Positions 47,867 through 60,080 of a stretch of 64,000 nt of DNA are shown in pieces. Below the pieces are notes generated by a model that saw only the letters and a program-made list of their open reading frames with translations, was not told where the DNA came from and searched no databases. The stretch is from Siderastrea siderea (lineage: Eukaryota > Cnidaria > Anthozoa > Scleractinia > Rhizangiidae). Each line of letters begins with the position of its first letter. Position 1 is the stretch's first letter. The DNA is taken from assembly GCA_964030785.1 (NCBI GenBank), contig OZ034968.1, positions 23,636,686-23,700,685 on the forward strand, written 5' to 3'. A program made the position numbers and the translations under genes.

Positions 47867-49660
47867 CAATGTGTCATAAAACTAGGCTTTTTTCTTTTTA
47901 AAGTTGCTATATTTCTTTTTTTTTTTTTGCATTTAAAACCTAGAATTACAAGCTTAAGCTGCGACAGGGAAAGCGGAGCCAGGAGGTGGGGGCTGGGGGT
48001 TTTACCCCCCAAAATTTACAAAAAAAAAGAACTTTCTAAGAAAAGAGTTACCTTAGCTCCCCCCCCCCCCCAACCCACCCACCCACTTCAAGACACTAGT
48101 CAGTCTCTCCAATTGAAAAATGGTCTGCCTTCCCTGTAAGAGGGAACCAAGCATGTGCAGGGTCTTAATCTCCTTGCTCCTACTTAATTTTGGGGGATTT
48201 TTACTTATGACACTTTATTGTTGTTCCTGTTACTGTTGTTGAACTTATTAGGACTACTTTGACTTCTTGCCAACTTGAGCATGTTAGGTTTGTTTTTGCC
48301 TTTAACTCCATGCTTACTCAAGCATGTTAGATAGGTTTTGTTGAAGCCCAGGGGATGGGTTGTTTGTATAAAACAGATGGAAATGCTTGTCCTTGTTGGC
48401 AGTAAAAAATGCAGCTTTATGTTGGGAATGTACCATTGTGGTATTTAAGAGAGAGTCACTGTATCCAAAATTTTAAATCAAAGCATAATCAATGATAAAA
48501 ATCGAGAAACTGCTTAATAATTTCTAAATTCTATTTTGATACCTTTTTGAGGTTTTACAACAAGTGTGACTCATCATTAATTTTTATTTTGGTACCTTTT
48601 TGAAGTGTTACAACAAGTTCATCATTCTTTTTATATGGAACCCCCCTTCAGGACCTAGATTTAGATAAAACATGCGATGAGCAACTTTAGATACACAGGG
48701 CGCTAATACTGTCATTTTTACAGTGAGTTTCTAAGAAATTGTTTCTAAGATGTGAGCATTCCAGTTTTTTTATATCTCAGCCTGCACCCCCCCCCCCCCC
48801 CCCCCAGATTTAAGTGTTGTTAGATAGGTTACATTTGTTGAGGTAATGCCTGAGGTAATTCCCACTATGGCGCACACCTGCAGGGAATCACGGCAATTGT
48901 ATTCATCAAATCATGTGCGAGACTAAGCAATGATAAATGCAATTACCATAATTCCCTGTAGGCGTGTGCCATAGAGGGAATCGGGCATTGGGTTACTGTT
49001 GTTGAATGAGAAAGAAAAGAAACAATCAAAATAGAGTGCGGGGAAACAAATTACGTTACATGTACAAGCTGTTATACTTCATTTTCCCCAAGAGTGGCTA
49101 AGAAATTGTTCGTAAGATGTGAGAAATCCAGTTTTTTTATGTCAGCCACCCCCTCCCCCTACATTTGTGTTAAGATTATACATTTGTTAAAGTACTTAGA
49201 AAAAAAATGAAAACAAACTAACGTACAAGTTTTTATACCGTGGCTTAGAAATTGTAAGACAAGAGCAATTCAGTTTTTTCATGGAAGTTAGATTATACAT
49301 TTGCCAAGCTTCTTTAGTTGCCCGTTATTAAACAACAACAAAAAAAGAAATATTGTTGTAAGATGGGAGCGATTCAGTTTTTTAGGTCGCCATGACCACA
49401 GTGAATAAAATAGTTGAGTTAAAAGTTTGTTACCTAGAATCCTTCCTTCAATTGTGTATGGGAGTGCCCCCCCCCCCTTCACAGCGACACACCTACTATA
49501 TGCACCCGGGGGGCAATGATGCCCTTCATTGTTTGTTTTTAAGGAATCATACACAAGTGTAGAACCTGATTAAACAGGAAAATAATAACAGTACATATAA
49601 TGAAATTGAACCACGTCGTAAAACATGTTCATGTCTTCCATTGAGTTTTTATAGTCTTCG
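47867..49660. other. MULE 3' region, no gene seen
   Basis: Contains poly-C runs (48062-48074, 48788-48806) and an inverted pair around 'attccctgcaggtgtgcgccat' at about 48855-48985. The 3' untranslated region and polyadenylation site of the transposase transcript should be here. Confidence 0.45.
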
Positions 49661-49897
49661 TAATGGCGGGCGAAAAGCAAGTCTCCTTCGCAGCCCGAAC
49701 CTGGGAGCGTTGCGTGACTTCAGTCCGAGCGGCTGAGAAGAACACTTTCCAAAAGAAAGGATAATAGACAGGAACAGACTTTTAATCAAACAAATACGCC
49801 TCATGAATATGTACTGTACTTTACTCCATCGATCGTTTAACCCGTGATGGATAAGGACAAGTAGATATGCTTGAGACTGGATACAACCGAGTGCTCA

Positions 49898-50113
49898 CTA
49901 CCGAGGCTGAGATGACATCCGCCAAAACTTGACTTTCCGTCTCGATGTTTTGGTCAAACATGTAGTAGCACGAAGTGGACCAAGTTGTATCCGAGGCATT
50001 GTATGGCTCTGACTAAAAGTGATAAACCGTCCACAGAAGCGGAAAGCCTTAGCATTGGCCGCCAAACTCTTTTCGTCGAATCCGTGAATTAGAACAGCAT
50101 ACGTGAAAATCAA
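49898..50113 (-). CDS. Possible second MULE gene fragment, minus strand
   Basis: A 71-codon minus-strand frame (YAVLIHGFDEKSLAANAKAFR...) just inside the right TIR. It would be transcribed inward from that TIR. In the same direction an ATG in good context (AAACATGG, about 50149-50156) directly follows the TIR. MULEs of other organisms often carry a second gene or captured host sequence here. No family was recognised, and it could be chance. Confidence 0.25.
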   Translation of the reverse strand: MIFTYAVLIHGFDEKSLAANAKAFRFCGRFITFSQSHTMPRIQLGPLRATTCLTKTSRRKVKFWRMSSQPR

Positions 50114-50150
50114 ATCAAGACGCGATCGATGCTTTAGTATTTTTTACCAT

Positions 50151-50311
50151 GTTTGAGCCCGCGGTATTTAACAATGCGGCTTCTCTTAAAAAATTGGCGC
50201 GCTTTTTTAGTATAATTTATTTTTAAAAAATTACATTCGGCATAATTATGCCATTCCGCAAGTCATGCCACATGCCATTCCGCAAACTCATTCCGTCTTT
50301 TACCCTCACCG
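50151..50311. repeat. Right TIR of the MULE, 161 bp
   Basis: Inverted copy of the left TIR, ending CTTTTACCCTCACCG next to AGTTGACAT. Confidence 0.95.
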
Positions 50312-50320
50312 AGTTGACAT

Positions 50321-51414
50321 GTGTGGCTGATTAAAATCTCGCGTCATCGATTTCTCAGTACTTAGAAAAGAGTTTTCCAAGATAATACAGGGGATATTTT
50401 TAGCTAGAGGGTTAAATTAGTTTTTACAATTACAATTAACCACGCTCAATCAAAAGGAGACGTCTCCTGATTAAAACAAAGTTGGATGCAACCTCCAAAT
50501 ATATTATGTCGTATTCTAATATTATTTGCAGTTTCCCGAATAATTTCTCGAGGCTCCCGATTACCGGCAATATCTTCAGATTCCCGAATAAATTTTGCCG
50601 TTCTCCCGAAACAGATATTATTAGAGTTGGCACCCCCTGTACGGTTAAAACATGTTTCGCCTAAAACTCAAATGCCTCGTCAACTTGAAAACCAAGGCTG
50701 TGGTCGTACGCTCCAGTTACTTAACTTAATTGTAATCCCCTGGTAACGAATTGTTTATTTAACAATGCAAAAAATCTACAAACTCACATCAAAATTTGGA
50801 ATTTAGTGAATTAATCTTAACTAAGCTTAAAACCTTAAGACTTGTACTTATGTCTACTCCTGGCAAAGAAATTAAGCTTACTTTTTCCAAGTTTGTGATC
50901 TTTAATTTGTTTGATAAATGTGACTTAACTATTAAAGCTATAATTTTAGTAAAAACAAGAGTTTCAAAACCTTACCGCTACAACTTTTGCTGCTTCACGT
51001 CCACGGCAACCACCTTTGAGAATTCGCACGTTTAGCATGTTGGTTTCGGCTAGAACTGAAAAGACAAATTGGTTAAACAGAGCCCGAAAAAATTTCACCT
51101 CGGTTTAGTATTATTCGTACCTTTTCATTCAGATTTATATTCCAGAGAAACTGACATCAGTAATTCACGAACGTTCAATTCAAGGATATCAAAACCACAA
51201 AGCTGCATAGGTTGTTCAGCAACGTCAGCATGGTCGCAAACGTGATTCCTATTGGCTGTTATTTTTTACCTGTTTGTCACGCCAGGTAACTCTGACGTGA
51301 CAAACCACAGGTTCACCATTCTCAGTTTGTGTGTTGGACTGTGCTTTTTTAATGGCTAAAAACGATGTTCAGAGCTTTTAAAAACAGCAAGTTGAAATAA
51401 AAACAAGTGAATTA
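50321..51414. other. Non-coding stretch
   Basis: A dispersed repeat piece lies at about 50530-50640 ('cgaataaattttgccgttct'), also seen near 26250 and 61450. No gene was recognised. Confidence 0.45.
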
Positions 51415-52475
51415 TCACCACAGAGGTGCTATTTGTAGCTCTGTGTTTGTTTTGTTGTTTTAAGTCTTCTGAGGGCGGTCTCCATTTTTAAACAAACTTG
51501 AGGGTTGACTCACTCAGAGTATATTTTCCAGCCGGGAAGATCACGTTCTTTCTTTCTTTCTTCTTCGGTTTTCCTACTCCACAAAAAATCAACAACATTT
51601 TCAAATTCCAATCTGATCTGGTATACAATCGTCGACAATTAGTATACCATATTATTAAAATACACCAGCACTCAAATATGGCAATTTATTGTTTTTATTA
51701 CAGGTAATGAGTAGTCCGAAAAAACTGGGTTGCCTTATATTAATATGCAGGCTCCAGGCTGGAGAAAAATTTTCCAGTTCTCCTGTAGCTTGTACGTGGA
51801 CGTCTTTGGTGAGGAAAAGCACAGTTTATACTCGAAGTGGATTAGACTCGCCCACGAGTCGAGCTCAGGAATTTTTTTTCTCAGGGTGTGAAACTGAAAC
51901 GAACGCTAAGCCATCGGGGGAGCTCTTAGATCGGAGACAAGAAGCGAAGGAGTCAGAGAAATTTATGTCTACAATTGAACAGGACGGTTCCTGCCATATA
52001 ACAGGTCAGGCTCGAGTTTAGTTTCGCTTAGTAAACTACTACTGCGAGAGCGAGCGACCCACGTAAGACAATATAAGAACCCTGCCAAAATTGGGCTGGA
52101 TTGTAGGTTATTATTAAACAAAATCACGAGCGTTTTTCTCAATTGCGGTTTGTCGCAATTAGGTACAAATAGTCTCTGACGTTGTAGGACTCAAGCAACA
52201 AGACGTCTCTGGCGGCTGCCGGAAGTCCTTCGGTTCTCTTTTGGTGAACCCTTTTGGCGTGCTTTAAAGTCATAAGGTGAAAACAAAATTCGCCAAAATA
52301 AGCGTTTTTTATCTGTGACGAGGAGCAAAATTGTGGCAATAAAGAGATAACAAATAAGCAATCTGAGAAAGTTGATGTCTTGGATCCAGCGGACTCAGTT
52401 GGCGCAATTTTGCTACTCCAAACCCCTGCTTTGACGTCTGTGGCTTGGTTTGATGACGTCTAAACGCGTCAAATG
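51415..52475. repeat. Direct repeat A, copy 1
   Basis: Matches 56450-57365 in the same orientation. Shared phrases are 'gggttgactcactcag', 'caatcgtcgacaattagtat', 'agtcgagctcaggaattttt', 'caaacccctg' and 'tgatgacgtctaaa'. Copy 1 holds about 120 extra bases at 52015-52135 that resemble the AACCTGCGATCAGGC MITE family. Confidence 0.75.
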
Positions 52476-53508
52476 AAAAATATGGCAATTACGGTCTGAG
52501 CAGCCCGCGACGTCGCCAATCGACGTCAATGTTATTGTTTCTTAATTTGCGAGTAGGCTAAAAACAGTCATGCATGTCTCCTCACTTCCTGTCCTCTGTT
52601 CTCTTATAACGTCCTCTCTCTCAAAGCAAATCCGTTTAGCTCACAAGACTGCACTTTTTGCAAACTGGTAAAAATAGCGAATTCGAATCTGAAACTGACT
52701 GGCAGTGAACATCCGGCATAGCCTGCGAAGCAAGCATTTCCGCGAAAACTGGGGTGGGGGTATAGTAGTAAAATTTGACGTTATTCTAACTGACGTTTAC
52801 GAGTCCTTTATAAGACCCTTGGAATGTAAAATTTAAACAAGCCAAACAATTGTATCAGATATCAACTGTAACCGTTTTACTGCATATTGTAACGACTATC
52901 CGTATTTTCATTAAATCCCCCGAAGAAGGACAGCTTGACTGTCCGAAATATCGGGAAAACCAACTCGCTCGTCGTTTTTTCTCTGCTGTTTTTTCATTAT
53001 AGTTTATTTTAATTACTTTAAAAACAGCAGGATCTTGATTGTGGTCATATCTTATAGAAGTTTCAACGTTAACTGTATTTAGGCTCATAAATGTGTTGAA
53101 AAGTAACCGATTCTGCTAGATTTTCAAACTGAGGAAAATTTATTTGGTAGTTGCTATTTGAAGAGTCACACTACTCACACTAAGGATTTCATTTACAGAC
53201 TCAGCTTGTACAGCATATTAAACAGCGCAGCAGGAAAGTACTGCTCAGTAATCTCCCAGTTCCGAGATTTGATTGTCACACTTGAGGATTTATCCAGAGG
53301 CTCAAAACATAGAATCACTTTAAACAATATAACAGTATCACAGGACAGTATCACAGGACAATATTGCTCAGTAACTTTCATTTGATGATCAAACTTCAAG
53401 TTTTCATCCACAGAAAAAAGATAGCCTTGTGGCTATTTTCGTTGCGTGGAAGACATGATTACTATTTGCAGTATTTACTGTATTTAGCCAGGTGTCTCCA
53501 GTTAGTAT
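52476..53508. other. Non-coding stretch
   Basis: Segment 53225-53390 has short tandem phrases ('cagtatcacaggacaatatt'), partly shared with 58130-58180 ('gtcacacttgaggatt'). No gene was recognised. Confidence 0.4.
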
Positions 53509-54836
53509 TAAATGTCAATTCCCATAACAAAACTCCTGCGCTAAAAAAATTTTCACCATAACCACGAACTAGATCAAACAACACAGCCAATTTCGCATTC
53601 AATCCTATTAGCTGTTTTACTCAGTTGCGCTTGCGCATGCGTTATGCAAGACAAATACAAAAACCTAAAAGTTAACAACCCTTCGCCGTTCATATCTTGA
53701 ATACTGTAAAATAAAGACAAGAACACACGAAGGTAACATTCAGCAGACTAATATGCGCATGCGTCTTATATAAGACAGTACCGCTCTTGACATTCTCGTT
53801 CCCAGAGCCTACGATCTGTTCTGTCAGCGGTGGGATCGTAGGGCTCTGGTATCAGCCATTACCGGATGTCGTGAAATTCACGACATCCGGTAGCGCATGT
53901 CTAATTCGTTAAGGTGCTATTGCGCCTGCTCCGTTCTCGTCCGTGGAGCGCTGGGCATGACAATTCTGACAACAACTAAGAAATTTGAATTCCTATCGAT
54001 CGAGTTGCGGTGCTTTATGGATCGACTAAAAGCTGTTCGGGACCCTCTTAAAATTAATCCCCTGCAATTAGCGGAAAACCTGGAGCTTTGAAAGGAACAA
54101 ACTTAAGAAGCTGCCTTTCATGCCGTAGTTGCTCAGAAGAACGAGTATCCCCGCATTTTGCTCACGGGTTTTGGATTAGTATCTTGCCTGATTAAAGGTA
54201 TAATATTATTGCATTTGCGTTATATTGAATTGTACAGTTATTTTATTACATTCGTCTGGTTTCTGTTGTATGAGAATGTCAACTATGTACTTTTCGTTTC
54301 GCCACCCCTAAACGCTATACTGTATTACGTTTTACCCCATCGAAAATTTCCAGAAGCATTTGGCGCCCAAGTTTTTAAACATTGACATCAAGAGGTCATT
54401 ACAAAAGTTGATGAGACAGTTACATGTAAGTTTATTTATGGACAAGCTGTAGTTTTGTAGAAAATGCTGTAGCGAGGAAAGAATCGTTGGTATTTAGCGA
54501 CAATCTCAACACTTTGAATTCAAAATTTGGTCGCTTAATCTGCCCTAAGCCGCATTCTTTGCGTGGAAATTGATCAAGTCAATATATTAATTAATGCCCT
54601 GATTAATTCAATCGGAAATAAAATGTTATGCGTAGAAGCCAAAAAATTTTTACGTTATTGCGCATACAGTTTGAATCGGCCAATCAAAAAAAATAAATTT
54701 TTGGCCGTTACCAGAGCTACAAGAGACATAATTTTAAAAAAGCCGCGTAGCTCTGGGGACGAGAATGCGCTCTTGAGTACCCGTACCACAAGCTTTACAA
54801 CACTTTGTTCATATGTTAAGCCAACTGACGCAAAAA
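53509..54836. repeat. Direct repeat B, copy 1 (interrupted)
   Basis: 53509-53790 and 54777-54836 together match the uninterrupted 55879-56215 ('aacaaaactcctgcgctaaaa' ... 'taagccaactg'). The 986-bp break is the mobile element 53791-54767 plus its second 9-bp flank. Confidence 0.85.
53791..54767. mobile_element. 977-bp TIR element with 9-bp duplication and empty site
   Basis: The ends CATTCTCGTTCCCAGAGC and the complement of CATTCTCGTCCCCAGAGC are flanked on both sides by CGCTCTTGA (53782-53790, 54768-54776). The paralogous copy at 55879-56215 carries a single CGCTCTTGA and no insert, which proves the borders. A further internal palindrome ('tcgtgaaattcacga') lies near 53868. No transposase was seen; probably a non-autonomous MULE-type element. 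Confidence 0.9.
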
Positions 54837-55878
54837 AAAAAAAACAAGAAAGCCCAATGAGCATTTTAACCGGCCGTTCTGACCCTCCCCACCCCTAGGT
54901 TTCGCAAATGTTAGCGCGATCCTGTATTTATACGAACCGGCGTGATGAAAAGTGTGATTGTGTGACACAATATTTTGACTATAGCGTTACTGGATGACGT
55001 AATGTTTAAACTTTGATGACTCAGCTTATCTTTCTTACTGCTTTTATTTCTAATGAAAAACGCAAATTCACTCAAACGTTGAATGTCGGTATAAATTTGC
55101 CCACAACTGAGGATGCTTACAAAGGGATGACGAAATATTTACTGTTGTGCCTAGACCGTGAATAAAAACAGTGAACATAGCAGTAGAATCAAAATATTAC
55201 GCTTGATAAACACGAGCTCGAGCAGATTGTCAGAGTCTGGGGCACGTTAAGGCATATCTCATGACGTGATGTTTAAATCCGGTTTGCTAATCCGGGAATC
55301 CCCATGCGAAGTAAACAAGTTGACTTACCAGACTATGCACTTACAAAATTACCTCAGACCCAACCAACACCACACGCAAACCACACGCATCGCTTGATAA
55401 TATGCAGTTATTTTCTAACTCAAAGACTCGTAACAGATACCTTATTTATTGATCTCCTTATTGATGACCGATTCCTTTGTCTTTATGCAGTTAAAATCAA
55501 CTTCTCGCGTCAAATAAACACTCATCTCTCTCCCTTCTCAAGAACTATGATGTATCGATGGTGCAATCCACCAATTGCATCATCATACTAGTGCCAATCC
55601 CTTCTCTTCCTAAGCCACCGTTCCTTACCGCGCTAATAAGCTGCAAACACAGCTGTCGTTTCTCTCCTCTGGGAAATACAGTTTACCCAATGAGAAAACT
55701 TACAATCCACTTTGGAAACCGTCCCCCCATAAAACGCCAAGGGAAACTGCCTCTCACGCACCACAATATTACACCGCTGCTACACAAAACGCAACTTTCA
55801 AAGCAAATCACATTCACAGAAGCGTGATATGCTCGTCACATTCACAAATCCTTCCACTCCCACATTTTTACATCCCTC
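54837..55878. other. Non-coding stretch
   Basis: No gene, RNA or clear repeat was recognised. Confidence 0.4.
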
Positions 55879-56215
55879 AAAATGTCAATCCCCATAACAA
55901 AACTCCTGCGCTAAAAACATTTTCACCATAACCACTAACTAGATCAGACAACACAGCCAATTTCGCATTCAATCCTATTAGCTGCTTTACTCAATTGCGC
56001 ATGCGTTATACAAGACAAATACAGAAACCTCAAACTTAACAACCCTTCGCCGTTCATATCTTAAATACTGTAAATTAAAAGACAAGAACACACGAAGGTA
56101 ACATTCAGCAGACTAATATGCGCATGCGTCTTATATAAGACAGTACCGCTCTTGAGTACCCCGTACCACAAGCTTTACAGCACTTTGTTCGTATGTTAAG
56201 CCAACTGTTTCCGGC
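55879..56215. repeat. Direct repeat B, copy 2 (uninterrupted)
   Basis: Over 90% similar by eye to copy 1 and contains the empty target CGCTCTTGA at about 56150. Confidence 0.85.
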
Positions 56216-56449
56216 CGTCGCAATGCTTTGTTTTAATTAAACAGTCGGATTCCCCTAGTCACTGCCAGTTCTAAGTTCGTTGTTTCGTCGCCTCGCGGCC
56301 ATAGCTGGGCCAATTCATGGGCAGTACCTTCCCGGTCCGACCTCGGCCTTCCCAACCTTCGCCTCGCCCGGCCATTTTATAAACCGGCGGTCGCCATATA
56401 TGGCGACGGCCGATTAATAATTAGTCGAAATAAAAAACAACCGAAAATA

Positions 56450-56614
56450 TCTTTGCAGTGGTGCCTTTTGTAGTTCTGTCTTAGTTTTGTTACTTTGCTG
56501 TTCTGAGAGCGGCTTTCCATTTTGAAACAAACTTGATCATGAGGGTTGACTCACTCAGCGTATTTTTCCAGTCAGGACTCAGAAAGGTCACTTTCCCTAC
56601 AGTATGCCTTATTT

Positions 56615-56670
<56 letters not shown>

Positions 56671-57365
56671 TCAGTAATATTTGGTGTCGATCTAGTTCCA
56701 CCCTTAGCTATCGTTCTTCTGGTTCTCCGGTTTTCCCACTCACAATAAATAACAACATTTTGAATTCCAATCTGATCTGATATTCAATCGTCGACAATTA
56801 GTATACCATGTTAAATGCACCAGCACTCAAATAGGGTTAAGCGATCGTTATTCCGAAAAATTTGGGGTGCCTCACGTTAATTTCCAGGTCTCAGGTTGGA
56901 GCCACAATTTTCCAGCTCTCCTCGTTTGAAATGTAGCTTCTCAGGGTGGACGTTTTTAGTCCTTTCGAGTATGATACTCGAAGTGGATTTGACTTGCCCA
57001 CAAGTCGAGCTCAGGAATTTTTTTCTTGGGTTGTGAAAAGGAAACGAAAGCAAAGCAATCAGGGGAGCTTTATGTCCGGAACTAAAGAAGCTGAAGAAGC
57101 AACGGATTTGGAAAATGTACATCTATAACTGGATGGGTCCTGCCATATAGCAAATCAGGCTCTAGTTTAGTTTCGCTTCTCTTTTGGTGTGCTTTGAAGT
57201 CACAAGATCAAAATAAATTCGTCAAAGGAAGCGTTTTTTATCCCTGACGACGAGCAAAATTGTGCCAATAATTAAGACCAAAAATAAACTGTGGCGCAAA
57301 TTTGTTACTTCAAACCCCTGTTTTGACGTCGGTGGCTTGATCTGATGACGTCTAAAAAAGTCCAT
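56450..57365. repeat. Direct repeat A, copy 2
   Basis: Partner of 51415-52475. It contains a (TTTC)n expansion at about 56614-56672, where copy 1 has only a short TTTC run. Confidence 0.75.
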
Positions 57366-57444
57366 TTTCCGTTGAAATTGGAGACAAATTTACCGCAAGA
57401 AAGGAAAGAGGAGATAGCGACAATGTCTTTTGGGGTCTGAAGGC

Positions 57445-57745
57445 CCGAGGGGTGGGGTACTCCCTTGTATGGCCTATACGGGGATGTGCCGCTGGACGGG
57501 GTATGGTTTTTGGCCTCTCTGTCCTAAACAGGGTATGTGATTTCGTGCGAGTCTGACCTAATTATAAACACGGTATTGCATGTCCTAAACAGGGTAATAA
57601 AATTCAGGTTGTTGTCCTAAACAGGGTGTGTATTTTAGGATTTTTTTGTCCAAGACGGGGTCAGGTTTTCAAACCCTCACGGGCAGCGGCTCACCTATAC
57701 TAAAATATGAGTCGAGTACCCCCCTCCCCCACGGAGGGGGGGCGC
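57445..57745. mobile_element. MITE-like repeat GGGGTACTCCC with internal tandem phrase
   Basis: The left end 'gaggggtggggtactccc' faces 'gagtacccccctcccc' on the right. 'gtcctaaacagggt' recurs about three times inside. Half copies occur near 21722 and 22105. Confidence 0.65.
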
Positions 57746-57984
57746 TCACGGATTTAACGCTAAATCCACGAGCTCCAAATCATATCCTGCATGTATTTTC
57801 TGTAGGTGTTTTTGCTGTTCACACCCTCACTGGAACGAGATTTAAGTATAAAATTAGCTCCATTTAGCTATCTTGTTAACCTCCCTGACAAAGTCTGTAA
57901 CGATCAGACGAAATCGGTAGGGGAAATAAAGGCAGTTAGCAAGATCAGTGTGCTGCTCATCAGCTCATTATCCAAAATAATAAA

Positions 57985-58135
57985 AATTAATAAGCAATAT
58001 CAATCGATAACAATTAATCGACTGATACTGGAAATCGATGAAAATCGAACTATCACAAAAACATGGGTGATTGATTGTTCATCGATTTTCAATATCAATC
58101 AATTAATTGCTATCGATTAATATTGATTGCTATCA
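57985..58135. repeat. AT-rich fold-back rich in ATCGAT
   Basis: Arms 'agcaatatcaatcgataaca' and 'tgctatcgattaatattgattgct' face each other around about 30 bp. No coding capacity. Confidence 0.65.
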
Positions 58136-59387
58136 GTAACTTTCTGAGATTTGAATGGTCACACTTGAGGATTCGCGCCCTCACAGATTTGGAATTCTGG
58201 TGCACGTTTCTCGAAAGCCCCGAAAATTTTTCGGCCCCAAAATCCCATTGGTAAAAACATGAACCACTCATTTCAAAAAGCTGTTATTTTAATAGGTCAT
58301 TAAGAGAGGAAATGTTTAGCTTACAGCGAAGTTTCGTGCTTACAAACGTCTTTGTTCACAAGATTACAGTGCGGAGTATCATGCCCGAAATCCCCACCCC
58401 CCTCTCCCTCCACCGAAAAGTTTCGGAGCTTTCGGGAAACGTATTCCTGCAGGCCTGAGCCAAATGCGAACGCGAGCTGACCACAGGGAGCCCAGACAAA
58501 CTTAGCCACCAAAATGTATGGGAATACCGAAACGTAATTTTAACGCCTTAAATCGTTGTGTTTTGTCGTCGTTGTGCCTCTCTTTTAAAAAGGCGAATAT
58601 TAGTGATTTTCAGGGTTTGCGATGCGGTCGACCGGTACGTAATAAGACAAGAATAAGCAAGTGATCTCATTTGCTTATGCGTGCATTTGTGTTTATGCTT
58701 ATGCTCATGCATGACTAGTGAAAACAAGCCTTATAAAGCCAAGCAGGAGCAAGTATTTGAACTTAAATCGATTTGTATTAAAATTTGAGCAGATTAAAAC
58801 TCTTTGAGAGTCGCGTGAAAAATAAAAAAATGCTTTATTGTTGTTTCTCTATTAGCCTGTAAGCCAAAACAGAGTTGACGTCCAACTAGACCAAATTTTT
58901 GCAACCGTGGTTTCTCTTTTAGCTCCTAGTACTTTTGTAATGTTTGTATCAGCCGCAAATACCAGTCCTGGGTCGAGATTTAGTAACTGTACAACACTGA
59001 CGGTAAGGTATGAAGGTAGGGGAAAAAATTATTTCTTCGCAGTAGTTTTTATATGCAAATATGAAAGACACGATTACGCCCGGTGATTGTCTGACGCACG
59101 ACTTCACACAGCTCCAAAAACGCCAAGACTATAAAAAGAATGCGTTTTCTTTGCTACAAAATCTTTGAAACACAACTCATGTAAAATCCAGGATGAGACA
59201 TTTTTGACCCTTGTGCTTGTGCTTGCATTTCCCAGAGATCGCATGGTGTCTTGTGCGGCCAGAGTGAAAACTAAACCAGTCTTAAGCTTGACTCCTTTCA
59301 GTATGCCGACTTAAATGAGATGCTGAGCCAGGATACCCCCGTTTTTGACTTCGCACACATTTTCTTTGCTGAGCAAAACTTACTTAA
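58136..59387. other. Non-coding stretch
   Basis: No gene was recognised. A run of 'gcttatgcgtgcatttgtgtttatgctt' type lies near 58670-58710. Confidence 0.4.
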
Positions 59388-59555
59388 TTGCTTTCACCTA
59401 GCCTTAGTGCCAACCTACCTCCTGTACTTAAACATTTCTTAGTTTTACTCAACTCGATTAGCTTTATAGTTATCCTGAGTAAACATTATCTCTTTTTTGT
59501 ATTAATATATTATATTGTAAAGTTTAACTTTTTTTTTCTATTTGGTAATAAAAGC

Positions 59556-59599
<44 letters not shown>

Positions 59600-59600
59600 A
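59388..59600 (+). mobile_element. Probable 3' end of a non-LTR retrotransposon
   Basis: Sequence ends 'ggtaataaaagcttgttgttg' in a (GTT)n tail (59558-59598). This layout is typical of LINE 3' ends that finish in a short tandem repeat. No protein-coding part was seen. Confidence 0.45.
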
Positions 59601-59660
59601 CTGGCTTCCCCCGGGGGCTGGCTTCCGAGCCTAGTGTAAAATCAACCATTAATGTATTAA

Positions 59661-60080
59661 GACGGAATCCATCAGGAAATCGAGTAGTCAGTGGACAAAA
59701 ATCTTGTACCAGAATAATTTAAAGTATATCGCATTCTTTTTTACACTTTTTAAGAGCTATAGACGTAATAAGTTACCTGTAATAACACCAAAGACAATTT
59801 CTTATGGGAGCCCGTGAAATTAAATTTCAAATTTCACAAGAATTGTGTGAACACAGGTAAAATAGGTAAATTCTTATGCGTAACATTTCATTTTGTGAAA
59901 TTTGAAATTTGTTTTCTCGGGTTCCCATAAGAAATTGTCTTTGGGGTTATTACAGATAACAAATTACATCCATAGCTCTCAAAAAAGGTAAAAAAGAATG
60001 CGATATGCCTTAAATTATTCTGGTACAAGGTTTTTGTCCTCTGAAAATTAAAATTACTCAATTTCCTAATGGATTCCGTC
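59661..60080. mobile_element. 420-bp fold-back element flanked by TTAA
   Basis: The ends GACGGAATCCATCAGGAAAT and the complement of GACGGAATCCATTAGGAAAT have arms of about 200 bp ('aagacaatttcttatgggag' against its complement). TTAA lies at 59657-59660 and 60081-60084. Confidence 0.85.

Larger units (their letters stand above)
39128..50311 (+). mobile_element. Complete 11.2-kb Mutator-like (MULE) DNA transposon
   Basis: The left TIR (39128-39310) and right TIR (50151-50311) are inverted copies starting CGGTGAGGGTAAAAG. They are nearly identical, except for a 22-bp internal duplication in the left one. Both are flanked by AGTTGACAT (39119-39127 and 50312-50320), a perfect 9-bp target duplication. 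The interior carries a spliced MULE transposase gene (about 39245-47866), nested smaller elements, and a possible minus-strand second frame near the right end. The long TIRs, 9-bp duplication and SWIM domain together define the superfamily. Confidence 0.92.

Noticed and set aside
51415..57365. LTR retrotransposon bounded by direct repeats A
   Set aside because: The repeats lack TG...CA ends, and no reverse transcriptase, integrase or primer-binding site was seen between them.
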